A stretch of DNA of 23,366 bases, taken from assembly GCA_052139595.1 (NCBI GenBank), contig JBKQWK010000189.1, positions 1 through 23,366 on the forward strand. The letters run 5' to 3'. Positions 7,014-14,151 of the stretch are shown in pieces. Origin of the DNA: JBKQWK01 sp052139595. Lineage in GTDB: Bacteria > Actinomycetota > Thermoleophilia > UBA2241. The notes under the pieces were generated by a model. It made no database searches, was not told the DNA's origin, and worked only from the letters and a program-made list of their open reading frames with translations. Positions within the stretch are counted from its first letter, which is position 1. The number at the start of each line of letters is the position of its first letter. The translations under genes and the position numbers were made by a program.

Positions 7014-8042
7014 TCATTGATTGGGCCATGGTGCAACGAGCGACGTTAACGGAGCCGGAATTTTGCTCATGTCGCTGGCATAGGCGGTGGAGAGGGTGTT
7101 GAAGCCATTGGCTTTCATGATGCTCTGGCCTTGCGGGCCGAAGAGGAACTGCAGGTACTGGAGCGCCCAGGCAGGGTGGGCGGCGTTCGTCGGCACGGTG
7201 GCCGCGTAAACGATCGGCGCGCCTGTCACTGGACCGTTTGTCGTTGACGCCGACACGGTTGCGTAGGATGACGCGTACTGAGCGTCGCTGAGATTGATCT
7301 GGGGTGGCAGCTGCAGGTATTTGAAGCCGTTCTGCAGGGCGTCTGAGCGATACATGGCCAGGTAGTCGATCTGCCCTGACTGCAGAGCTGCGATGAGCTC
7401 TGTCTCGGTGTCACGCATGTTCGACTGCGGCGCGTTCTTCAAGATGGCCGCTTCGAGGCCGGGCTGGTGGTAGTACTTTTCGGCGAGACTCATCATCTCG
7501 AGAATCTGGTAACCCGAAGGATCTGTGTTGGGGCTGGAGCGGCCGATCTGCACGCCCGGTTTGGCGAGAATCTTGTACCAGTTCTGCGGCGTGATCTCGC
7601 TCGCGTACTTGCTCTTGCTCGTGTACACGAAGGTAATCGCATTGGTGACAAAACCGGCGTACCAGGTGCTGTAGGCGGTCGAGTCATTGGTCGTGAACAT
7701 ATACTTGGGTATGACGTGATAGTCGGCGACGGCGACTACGTCGGCGATCTGGTGTAGCTCAGTTACCTGCTTGGCCATTTTGACGCTGCCGCCAAACTGC
7801 GCCTGAATGGTCACATTCGGGTGCAGTTTCATGAACGCGTTGTCGACTTGCGTGAAAGGTGTGGCCAGAGTGCCAGCGCCGAAGATCGTCAGGGTGACTG
7901 GTGTTGTGCTGCTGGTAGCTGCCGAGGAGCTGCTGGCAGCGGGTGATGGCGTGCCGCTGGCCGTCGACTGGGATGAACTCCCACAGCCGGCGGCTAACAG
8001 CCCCAGCAAAGCCACACTTATGACGACGATCAAACGTTTCAT
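7014..8042 (-). CDS. wtpA: Tungstate/molybdate-binding lipoprotein (WtpA-like)
   Basis: A 342-residue extracytoplasmic binding protein. The N-terminus MKRLIVVISVALLGLLAAGC has a lipobox with Cys20, followed by a Ser/Thr/Ala-rich linker (21-55). The mature part has TIFGAGTLATPF near the first oxyanion-binding loop, then ADVVAVADYHVIPKYM, WYAGFVTNAITFVYTSKSKY, NWYKILAKPGVQIGRSSPNT and DPSGYQILEMMSLAEKYY. These follow the WtpA pattern (ADV.A.ADY..IP, SDPN.DPCGYR) better than ModA. ATG 8042 is chosen for the GGGAG site 6-8 nt upstream and the signal peptide; the frame extends further but inside the preceding gene's 3' end. It starts 22 bp after the PadR-fusion gene. Ligand preference between WO4 and MoO4 is inferred. 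Confidence 0.88.
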   Translation of the reverse strand: MKRLIVVISVALLGLLAAGCGSSSQSTASGTPSPAASSSSAATSSTTPVTLTIFGAGTLATPFTQVDNAFMKLHPNVTIQAQFGGSVKMAKQVTELHQIADVVAVADYHVIPKYMFTTNDSTAYSTWYAGFVTNAITFVYTSKSKYASEITPQNWYKILAKPGVQIGRSSPNTDPSGYQILEMMSLAEKYYHQPGLEAAILKNAPQSNMRDTETELIAALQSGQIDYLAMYRSDALQNGFKYLQLPPQINLSDAQYASSYATVSASTTNGPVTGAPIVYAATVPTNAAHPAWALQYLQFLFGPQGQSIMKANGFNTLSTAYASDMSKIPAPLTSLVAPWPNQ

Positions 8043-8064
8043 CTTTTCTCCCTCGACGCGGTGA

Positions 8065-9279
8065 TTAATGGACACGGGCGACCACTTGGCCGGTGTGTGT
8101 GAGGTCGTATCCACGGAGTGCCTCCGCGGTACGCCGAAATGCGCTACTGTGCAGTGCCTCCAGAACTGGCTGCACGCGGGCGGAATCGAGTTGGTCGCTG
8201 GGAATGACGAGATCGAAGCGCTCTTCGCCCAGCGGTAAGAAGTCAAGCCCCCAGGCGACGGCGACGGCCCGCAGACCCGGGCCGGCGTCGGCCTTGCCGT
8301 TTATGATCGCGTTGGCGACGGCGGCGTGGGTCGCGACTGTCTGCTCCCACCCGATCAGCGCGTGAGCATCGACGTGTGCTGTTCGCAGGCGTGAATACAG
8401 GAGCAGACGTGAGCCCGCGCCGCGCTGACGATTGATGAAGCGGATGCCGCGGCGGCCAAGATCGCAGACGCTCCTGATCGACAAGGGATTGCCCGGCGCC
8501 AGCAGGAGCCCGTTCTCACGTGATGCCAGGTTGATGAGGACGACGTCGTCTTCGGGCATGAGGTGTTTCACGAAGGGGACGTTGTACTCGCCGCTCTCGG
8601 CGTCGAGCAGGTGGATGCCAGCCGCATCGGTCTGGTGCTCCGCCAGTGCGAGCAATCCACCGATGCTGCCGACGCTGTGATTGGCAGCGTGGGCCACATA
8701 CGCCAGGTAGTCGAGCAGGGGGTCATCACTGCCGGTGATCGAAAGGCAAGTGTCGGTTTCGCCCACGGCGGTGTGTCGATTCGCAACCAGACCGTCGCAG
8801 AGGTCAAGCTCTGTGAAGCGGGCCTCCGTTTCGTGTAGCGCCGCGTTTGCTGCGGCCTGGCGGCCGATATCGCCGGTCTGGATTGCCTTGTTGTACGCCT
8901 CGACTCGCGCCACGCGCTCGTCACCGAGCGTATGGCGATGGGCTTCAACCAGATGAGAAACGGGCGCGCCCGTCGCGTGACCGAGAAGGAGTTTGACGAA
9001 GAACTCGTTGCGGTCGTCGGCTGGCTCAGAAAGCCACGCCACGAAAACACGTTTGCCTTCGGCACTCAAGGCGTAGACCTTGCGCTCGGGGGCGCCGACG
9101 CCTGGTTCGGTGCGCACCGTGACCCAGCCCGAGCGCGTCAGTTTGGCGAGCGAGCGGTAGAGCTGGGCATGGTCGATACGCCAGAAAGGTGCAAATTCCT
9201 CATCGATGATGCGCTTCAGGCTGTAACCGTATCGCTCACCGTTCGCTAACAGGCCGAGCAAAGCATGAGTCGGGGACAT
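8065..9279 (-). CDS. PadR-type regulator fused to a molybdate-binding-like PBP domain
   Basis: A 404-residue protein with two known modules in one chain. Residues 1-80 (SPTHALLGLLANGERYGYSL, KRIIDEEF, RIDHAQLYRSLAKLTRSGWV, YALSAEGKRVF) are a PadR winged helix; 90-165 is the helical PadR dimerisation part. From about 176 comes the PBP_like domain (PF12727 type): CLSITGSDDPLLDYLA, GSIGGLLALAEHQTDAAGIH, LLDAESGEYNVPFV, RGIRFINRQRGAGSRLLLY, VANAIINGKADAGPG, GLDFLPLGEERFDLVIP. This domain normally accompanies ModE-like or excisionase-type HTHs and is linked to molybdate/tungstate. ATG 9279 has GGAGAAG upstream. The gene heads the wtpABC operon. The inferred role is an oxyanion-controlled repressor of itself and the transporter. 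The PadR partner is unusual. Confidence 0.85.
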   Translation of the reverse strand: MSPTHALLGLLANGERYGYSLKRIIDEEFAPFWRIDHAQLYRSLAKLTRSGWVTVRTEPGVGAPERKVYALSAEGKRVFVAWLSEPADDRNEFFVKLLLGHATGAPVSHLVEAHRHTLGDERVARVEAYNKAIQTGDIGRQAAANAALHETEARFTELDLCDGLVANRHTAVGETDTCLSITGSDDPLLDYLAYVAHAANHSVGSIGGLLALAEHQTDAAGIHLLDAESGEYNVPFVKHLMPEDDVVLINLASRENGLLLAPGNPLSIRSVCDLGRRGIRFINRQRGAGSRLLLYSRLRTAHVDAHALIGWEQTVATHAAVANAIINGKADAGPGLRAVAVAWGLDFLPLGEERFDLVIPSDQLDSARVQPVLEALHSSAFRRTAEALRGYDLTHTGQVVARVH

Positions 9280-9345
9280 TGGCTTCTCCGTGACGTGCGC
9301 ACGTCTGTCGAGGCGGTGAGAAGGCAAGCAGCGAACGCTCGTCTC

Positions 9346-9364
9346 CTATATGCAGTGCATATAG
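9346..9364. promoter_or_regulatory. Perfect 19-bp palindrome, putative PadR operator
   Basis: CTATATGCA-G-TGCATATAG is a perfect inverted repeat with one central base, in an otherwise GC-rich region. It lies 67 bp upstream of the PadR-fusion start and covers the expected -10 region behind a TTGACA box at 9389-9384 (minus strand). PadR proteins bind AT-rich palindromes of this kind (ATG...CAT cores). Binding here by the neighbouring regulator is inferred. Confidence 0.7.
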
Positions 9365-9383
9365 AACACGCGCCGAGTTCGGT

Positions 9384-9389
9384 TGTCAA
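9384..9389 (-). promoter_or_regulatory. -35 box of the padR-wtpABC promoter
   Basis: A consensus TTGACA on the minus strand. The -10 hexamer would fall at 17-20 nt downstream, on TTCTAT/TATATG at the edge of the palindrome; none is a perfect match, so the exact -10 is unsure. The promoter would read the PadR-fusion gene and the wtpABC genes. Confidence 0.5.
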
Positions 9390-9392
9390 GGT

Positions 9393-9412
9393 GGGTGAAC
9401 GATGGGTGAACG
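9393..9412. repeat. Tandem 9-bp direct repeat upstream of the -35 box
   Basis: GGGTGAACG occurs at 9393-9401 and again at 9404-9412, an 11-bp repeat period, close to one helical turn. The pair abuts the upstream side of the TTGACA box, a position typical for an activator site. No binding protein can be named. Confidence 0.4.
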
Positions 9413-9475
9413 GACGATCGCGGCGAACAACGTGTTCGCCAGCGAGAGTCGCCCTGGTGCGGCCGCGGCTGCTGT

Positions 9476-10195
9476 CTAGCTGCCGGTGGGGCCGGCACTC
9501 GCTGGGCTGCCGGCGGTTTCACCGCCGTCCATGACGATCACCGAGCCGGTGAAGTACGTTGCTTCGTCGCTGGCGAGATAGGCAAACAGACCGGCGACCT
9601 CTGCCGGTGTGGCGTGGCGGCCGAGCGGCAGCAGACGATTGACCTGAGCGAGCATCTCGGGCGTGTACTCGGCTTCCTGCATGGGCGTCAGCACATAGCC
9701 GGGGCAAACGGCGTTCACGCGTACGGTCGGTGCCCACTCCAAGGCGAGTGTCTTGGTGAGTTCGATCACCGCCGCCTTGGTGGCGTTGTAGTCAGCATAG
9801 TAACGGTAGCCGAGCAGACCGTTGGTGGAGGCGGTGTTAAGGATGACGCCGCCGCCGGCAGCGAGCATGCGCCGGCCGGCGGCTTGAGCGACGTTGAAGA
9901 CGCCCGTCAGGTTGGTCGCCAGCACCTGCTGCCACTGCTGCGGTGTTATCTCCAGGGCCGGCCGGCGAAAGCTGATACCGGCGTTGTTGATGACAACGTC
10001 GACAGCGCCGATGCGGGCGAACGCTGTCTCGACGGCCTGGCGATCGCCGACGTCGACGCTGATGATGTCGGCGCCCTGGCGTCGCGAGAGCACAAAGACC
10101 TCGCTGCCCTCGGCGCGAAAGCGTGCCACTGTCGCAGCGCCGATGCCGCTGGCGCCGCCGGTCACGACGACGAGTTTGCCGGTCAGTCCCTTCAT
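9476..10195 (-). CDS. Short-chain dehydrogenase/reductase (SDR), classical type
   Basis: A 239-residue cytoplasmic oxidoreductase. The Rossmann motif TGGASGIG is at residues 12-19, NNAG at 70-73, the catalytic serine in TAS (123) and YNATK gives Tyr136 and Lys140. PGYVLTPM (165-172) is the usual post-active-site loop. An acidic residue after the second strand is not clear (VLSRRQGAD); the two arginines there may favour NADP(H). Substrate unknown. ATG 10195 is chosen because the conserved fold begins there and TAGAAT lies 7 nt upstream; the frame remains open far upstream through the divergent gene, which is coincidental. The last 12 residues are a Gly/Ser/Pro-rich tail. It ends 63 bp from the upstream repeats of the padR promoter. 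Confidence 0.9.
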   Translation of the reverse strand: MKGLTGKLVVVTGGASGIGAATVARFRAEGSEVFVLSRRQGADIISVDVGDRQAVETAFARIGAVDVVINNAGISFRRPALEITPQQWQQVLATNLTGVFNVAQAAGRRMLAAGGGVILNTASTNGLLGYRYYADYNATKAAVIELTKTLALEWAPTVRVNAVCPGYVLTPMQEAEYTPEMLAQVNRLLPLGRHATPAEVAGLFAYLASDEATYFTGSVIVMDGGETAGSPASAGPTGS

Positions 10196-10202
10196 GATGG
10201 CG

Positions 10203-10208
10203 ATTCTA
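10203..10208 (-). promoter_or_regulatory. Candidate -10 box of a leaderless SDR mRNA
   Basis: TAGAAT on the minus strand, then 7 nt, then the SDR ATG, with no Shine-Dalgarno sequence. Same GATAGAAT and spacing as at the methyltransferase gene. Confidence 0.5.
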
Positions 10209-10345
10209 TCAGGACAACCCGGCGGTAAAGCTCGGCAGGGCCGCCGGCGTAGCCGGCAGCGGCCCACTACCGCGATCGCCGCCCGCCGCTTCACGGCCGG
10301 AGATTCCCGTGGCGAAGCCGTCAAGTCGGTACGGTCGCACACTGG

Positions 10346-10351
10346 TAGGAT
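10346..10351 (+). promoter_or_regulatory. Candidate -10 box inside an 8-bp inverted repeat
   Basis: TAGGAT stands 6 nt before the GTG start of the phosphodiesterase gene, again without a ribosome-binding site. It is enclosed by the perfect inverted repeat CGGTCGCA (10332-10339) and TGCGACCG (10351-10358), which could be an operator or a structured 5' end. Confidence 0.45.
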
Positions 10352-10357
10352 GCGACC

Positions 10358-10855
10358 GTGAAACGGATCGGCATCATCAGTGATACGCATGGCTGGCTGG
10401 ATCAACAGGTCAAACCTCTGTTTGCCGGCGTTGACCACATTATTCACGCCGGCGACGTTGGCAGGGTTGCTGTGCTCGATGAGCTGGCGGCTTTGGCTCC
10501 CATCACCGCGGTCTCGGGCAACGTCGATTGGAGTTCGGGCAGCGAACTTGCCGACCTGCCGGCAGCGGCGCAGCTCGACATCGCCGGGGTGCGTTTTGTC
10601 ATCGCCCATATACGCGCCTACATTGCGCAGAGCTGGAACTTGAGTGAGTACGGTGTACGCGTCGCCGTTTACGGCCATAGCCACCGCGCCGAGATCGACT
10701 GGCGCGACGACATTTTGTTTCTCAATCCCGGCTCTGCCGGCGCGGCCCGCTTCGGTTTGCCGCGCAGCGTCGCTGTCTTGGTCATTGACGGTGACGATCT
10801 GCGACCGCGCATCATCAATCTGGAACAAGGTGGAGCCGCTGCGCAGCGGCGTTAG
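10358..10855 (+). CDS. YfcE/MJ0936-type metallophosphoesterase
   Basis: A 165-residue calcineurin-like phosphodiesterase, about the usual size for the YfcE/MJ0936 group. Metal ligands are visible in order: SDTHG (Asp9, His11), HAGDVG (Asp33), SGNVD (Asn55), a histidine at 84 (IAHIRAYI) and GHSHR (His107, His109). The family hydrolyses phosphodiesters with two divalent metals; the natural substrate is unknown. The segment around His84 lacks the second histidine of the common HGH motif. GTG 10358 is used because the first beta strand KRIGIISDTHG begins immediately and a -10-like box precedes it. The gene diverges from the SDR gene over a 162-bp spacer. Confidence 0.88.
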   Translation: MKRIGIISDTHGWLDQQVKPLFAGVDHIIHAGDVGRVAVLDELAALAPITAVSGNVDWSSGSELADLPAAAQLDIAGVRFVIAHIRAYIAQSWNLSEYGVRVAVYGHSHRAEIDWRDDILFLNPGSAGAARFGLPRSVAVLVIDGDDLRPRIINLEQGGAAAQRR

Positions 10856-11103
10856 GCTGCCCGGTCGCGCCGAACGGCGCAGACGCTCAGGGCGCGACGG
10901 CGGGCACTTCGCCAACAGCGCCGCAGAGCTGGTGCATTCAGCCGCTGAACAGAGATTGGGTCTCCGGTACCAGGCGATGCACTGCTCCATCTGCCTGCCT
11001 TTGCCGTCTGCGGGGAGATCGCGGGAGGGTGATTGTACTGCCTGCGGCTCGGCGAGGGTATACCAACCTATCAGCAGATCAACCTGGCCGGAGGAAACTG
11101 ACC

Positions 11104-11358
11104 ATGAGTGCACCAATAGTCACCATCTACTCGCTGACCACCTGCGGCTGGTGTCGGCAGACGAAGGAGTTCTTTAAACAACGCGGCGTGAGCCCCTTCA
11201 TCGTTGAATACGATATGGCCGGTCCCGAACTTCAGCGCAAGATCTCGGCCGAAATGCAGCAGCACGGCGCCGGCGGTTTCCCGTTTGTGAAGATCGGCAG
11301 CCATATCGTTGCCGGCTACAGCCCCGAGCAATTTGAGAGGTGGCTGACGAGCAACTGA
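11104..11358 (+). CDS. Glutaredoxin-like protein
   Basis: An 84-residue thioredoxin-fold protein. After the strand VTIYSLTTC comes the redox motif C14-G-W-C17, the cis-proline loop GGFPFVKIG (about 57-65) and GYSPEQFERWL near the end. The CGWC motif differs from the CPYC of classical glutaredoxins and fits small NrdH/Grx-like proteins. The probable role is disulfide reduction in the cytoplasm. ATG 11104 follows GGAGG at a 9-11 nt distance; a frame from 11029 has no such support. A GGTATACC near 11058 could belong to its promoter. It is the last plus-strand gene before the hydrogenase locus. Confidence 0.85.
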   Translation: MSAPIVTIYSLTTCGWCRQTKEFFKQRGVSPFIVEYDMAGPELQRKISAEMQQHGAGGFPFVKIGSHIVAGYSPEQFERWLTSN

Positions 11359-11468
11359 GCCAAGCAGCGCTTGCAACGCCTACTGGCTCCGTGCTAAGTC
11401 AGCGGCGTGACGATGCGAGGCGTTCAGGAGATGTCGCCGTGCGCGGCGAAAAGAAGCGAGAAAGAAGA

Positions 11469-11545
<77 letters not shown>

Positions 11546-11555
11546 GCGAACTGCG

Positions 11556-11561
11556 ATTATA
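11556..11561 (-). promoter_or_regulatory. -10 box of the tRNA-Pro gene
   Basis: A consensus TATAAT on the minus strand, ending 10 nt before the first base of the tRNA. No good -35 box is found at 16-18 nt upstream. Confidence 0.55.
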
Positions 11562-11688
11562 GATGAAGAGTGAGCCGCGGCGCCAGCCGGCGCTCGTCGT
11601 TCGACTGGGACGCCGGTGCGGCGGCTTTTTCGTGGCCGGCGCGACAACCCCCGGCCTGACGTCTTTGCTGCAGCGCGCTCGGGTAGCT

Positions 11689-12786
11689 TCAGCCGTTGGC
11701 GCGCCGTTGCCGCTCACCGGGACCGCTGCCGATTGAGCGGCCGATCTCGGTGATGCGGTCGGCGAGGCAGAAGCGGCAGATATCGGCCGTCTCATTGAGG
11801 CAGGCCTTGTCGGGGTAAATCTCATACTTGGTGCGGTACTCGACCGGGGTGAGGTTCGGCATGACGATGTTAGCGCCGCGCTGCAGACCCTGCTCGCGGC
11901 CGCTCTCCTTGTTGATTGTGGCCAGAGCCGTGGTCGAGGGAATGTTGGCCTCGGGGCAAGCGAGGCGCGTCAGAGCGAGGACTTTGTACACCGTCAGTTC
12001 GTCGTTAGGGATCTGCTGCTCGGATGGGATGCGGCGTCTCCACGCACCTGCACCGAGCGGCGTCGCCGGATGAGCGATGTAGGGGCCCACGCCAATCATG
12101 TCGAGATCAAGCTGACGGAACAGGTCGATGTCGTCGGCGACACTGTCGTACGTCTGGCCGGGTATGCCGATCATGATGCCGCTGCCGACCTCGTAGCCAA
12201 GTTCGTTGAGCAGGCGCAAGAGAGCAATGCGGTCTGACAGGCGACCGGGTAGCGAGGGGTGGATAAGTTCGTAGAGTTCATTGTCGCTGGTTTCGAAACG
12301 CAGCAAGTAGCGATCGGCACCGGCTAGGCGCCAGGTGCGGAGATCATCGCTGGCGCGCTCACCCAGGCTGAGCGTTGCCGCCAGCCCTGTTTCGGCCTTG
12401 ATGCGCCGGATCACGTCGCTGACCCAGGGCGCCGTGATGCCGTAGTCTTCGCCTGCTTGCAGCACCGTTGTGCCGTAGCCGAACTCGCGTGCTCGGCGCG
12501 CGCAGGCGACGATTTCGTCGGCGGACATGCGGTAGCGCTCGATCTCGCGATTGCCGGCGCGCAGGCCGCAGTAACCGCACTGGCGCACGCAGTAGTTGCC
12601 GATTTCGACGAGTCCGCGCAAGTGCACCTCGTCGCCGACGGTTTCGCGGCGTGTCTGATCGGCGGCTCGCCAGAGCCGCTCGAGACACGCCGGGTCTGTC
12701 TGGCGCAGCCAAACCAGGATCTCATCGCGGCTCAGGCCGGGGCGGGGAGGGGGTACGTTTGTCACGGGATCAACCGGCCTGGTCAT
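11689..12786 (-). CDS. hydE: [FeFe]-hydrogenase maturase HydE, radical SAM
   Basis: A 365-residue radical SAM protein acting in assembly of the H-cluster. The cluster motif is NYCVRQCGYCGLR (Cys66, Cys70, Cys73; CX3CX2C). Further family marks are GTTVLQAGEDYGIT, LSLGERASDDLRTWRLAGADRYLLRFETS, GSGIMIGIPGQTYDSVADDI, IGVGPYIAHPATPL and the C-terminal Cys329, Cys337, Cys340 that in some HydE bind a second, non-essential cluster. In the current model HydE processes the Fe(CO)2CN(cysteine) unit made by HydG. ATG 12786 overlaps the end of hydF by 17 nt; GTG 12765, just after the hydF stop, is an alternative that loses seven residues. Neither has a clear ribosome-binding site. It is the last gene of the second hyd operon. 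Confidence 0.95.
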   Translation of the reverse strand: MTRPVDPVTNVPPPRPGLSRDEILVWLRQTDPACLERLWRAADQTRRETVGDEVHLRGLVEIGNYCVRQCGYCGLRAGNREIERYRMSADEIVACARRAREFGYGTTVLQAGEDYGITAPWVSDVIRRIKAETGLAATLSLGERASDDLRTWRLAGADRYLLRFETSDNELYELIHPSLPGRLSDRIALLRLLNELGYEVGSGIMIGIPGQTYDSVADDIDLFRQLDLDMIGVGPYIAHPATPLGAGAWRRRIPSEQQIPNDELTVYKVLALTRLACPEANIPSTTALATINKESGREQGLQRGANIVMPNLTPVEYRTKYEIYPDKACLNETADICRFCLADRITEIGRSIGSGPGERQRRANG

Positions 12787-14122
12787 CGGCGACGACGGGT
12801 GGCTCTGGTCTGCCGGCGGCCGGCGCCAGCCGGGCGTTGTGCTCGCCAGATGCTCCTTGCGGCGGGGTCATCGCCGGCGCGCCCTGGGGCCGCGCCAGCC
12901 GCGCTCGCGCGGCCTCAAGCGCGGCTGGAAACGGGCGCAAAGCGCGTTCGAAAATGCCCAGGCTGTATGCAATGACCAGCCCGTAGTTGGTGATCGGCAC
13001 ACCGGCCTGGCGGCACGTCAACACACGGTGCAGCATTTCGCGTCGATTGGCCGTGCAGGCGCCGCAGTGAATCACCAGGTTGTAGCCGCTTGGGTCAGCG
13101 GGAAAATCGTGTCCCTGCACATGGTCGAACTGCAGCTTGCCCCCCACATACTGCGTCAACCAGCGGGGAATCTTTACGCGACCGATGTCGTCGGCGATGG
13201 GGTGGTGGCTGCAGTGCTCAGCGATCAGTATGCGCGCGCCACTCTTCAGATCGTCGACGGCCAAGGTGCCTTCGACCTGACTAACAAGATCACCCTTGAA
13301 CCGGGCAAAGAGAATGCTGAAGCTTGTCATCAGCACATCCTCGGGTGTATCGGCGGCGACTTTGAGAAACGCCTGCGAGTCGGTGACGACCAGCTTCGGC
13401 GGTTGCTTGAGGCGAGCCAGAGCACTCTTGAGTTCGCGCTCCTTCACCACCAGGGCCATGGCGTCTGAGTCCATGAGGTCACGGATTGACTGTACTTGCG
13501 GCAGAATCAAGCGACCGCGCGGCGCCTCCTTGTCGATCGGCACCACTAGCACGGCCAGCTCGTCGGGTCCCACCAGATCACCGAGAATGCTCGGGTTGTC
13601 GACGAAGTCCGCCGGGGCGGCGTCAAGCAGGGCCTGACGAAAGTCGAGCACACCGCGGCTCACGTGCGCAGCCGTGAGGACCGGCGTGATGTTGAGGTCG
13701 GCCAGGCGGGCGACCGGCGCCGCCGCGCCCGCCAAGTCGATCTTGTTGAAGACCACGACCACCGGCACGGCCCGCTGTTGCAGTTCGTCCAGAATGTCGT
13801 TTTCGAACTCGCCCCAGGTGCCGGCCTCGGTAACGATGACGCCGAGATCGGTGCGGTCGAAGACCTGCACAGTGCGCTTGGCACGCAGATCGCCGAGGGC
13901 GCCGACATCGTCGATGCCGGCGGTGTCGATGAACAGAACGGCACCTAGCGGCAGCAGCTCCATCGGCTTCTCAACTGGATCCGTGGTTGTGCCGGCGATG
14001 TCGCTGACAATGCTCACATCTTGTCGTGTGATTGCGTTCAGCAGACTTGATTTGCCAACGTTGCGTCGGCCGAACAGGCCGATGTGCAAGCGCATGCCGC
14101 GCGGTGTGTCCTGTAGGCCCAT
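12770..14122 (-). CDS. hydF: [FeFe]-hydrogenase maturation GTPase HydF
   Basis: A 450-residue GTPase and scaffold on which the two-iron part of the H-cluster is completed before transfer to HydA. GTPase motifs are GRRNVGKSS (18-26), GTTTDPV (G2, 44-50), DTAG (66-69) and NKID (126-129). The middle domain follows, and the cluster-binding part has C304-S-H306 and H352-C353-x-x-C356, the CxH...HCxxC pattern of HydF, followed by TNYGLVIAYSLGIFERAL. The last ~45 residues are a Pro/Ala/Gly-rich tail not expected for the family. ATG 14122 is used; AAGGAG lies rather far upstream (13 nt). It comes 29 bp after aspA and overlaps hydE. Confidence 0.95.
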   Translation of the reverse strand: MGLQDTPRGMRLHIGLFGRRNVGKSSLLNAITRQDVSIVSDIAGTTTDPVEKPMELLPLGAVLFIDTAGIDDVGALGDLRAKRTVQVFDRTDLGVIVTEAGTWGEFENDILDELQQRAVPVVVVFNKIDLAGAAAPVARLADLNITPVLTAAHVSRGVLDFRQALLDAAPADFVDNPSILGDLVGPDELAVLVVPIDKEAPRGRLILPQVQSIRDLMDSDAMALVVKERELKSALARLKQPPKLVVTDSQAFLKVAADTPEDVLMTSFSILFARFKGDLVSQVEGTLAVDDLKSGARILIAEHCSHHPIADDIGRVKIPRWLTQYVGGKLQFDHVQGHDFPADPSGYNLVIHCGACTANRREMLHRVLTCRQAGVPITNYGLVIAYSLGIFERALRPFPAALEAARARLARPQGAPAMTPPQGASGEHNARLAPAAGRPEPPVVADDQAG

Positions 14123-14151
14123 CCTGTGTCGCGTACTCCTTGTCTCGCTTG

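Noticed and set aside
10867..10880. GCGCCG-AA-CGGCGC hairpin after the phosphodiesterase gene as terminator
   Set aside because: Loop of two bases, no U tract behind it, and the surrounding is GC-rich enough for chance pairing.
10196..11116. N-terminal extension of the SDR frame by about 307 codons
   Set aside because: It runs antisense through the phosphodiesterase gene and shows no domain; the Rossmann strand starts at ATG 10195, behind its own -10-like box.
11430..11460. Hairpin near the 3' side of tRNA-Pro as its terminator
   Set aside because: CGCCG/CGGCG stem is short and no T run follows on the minus strand.
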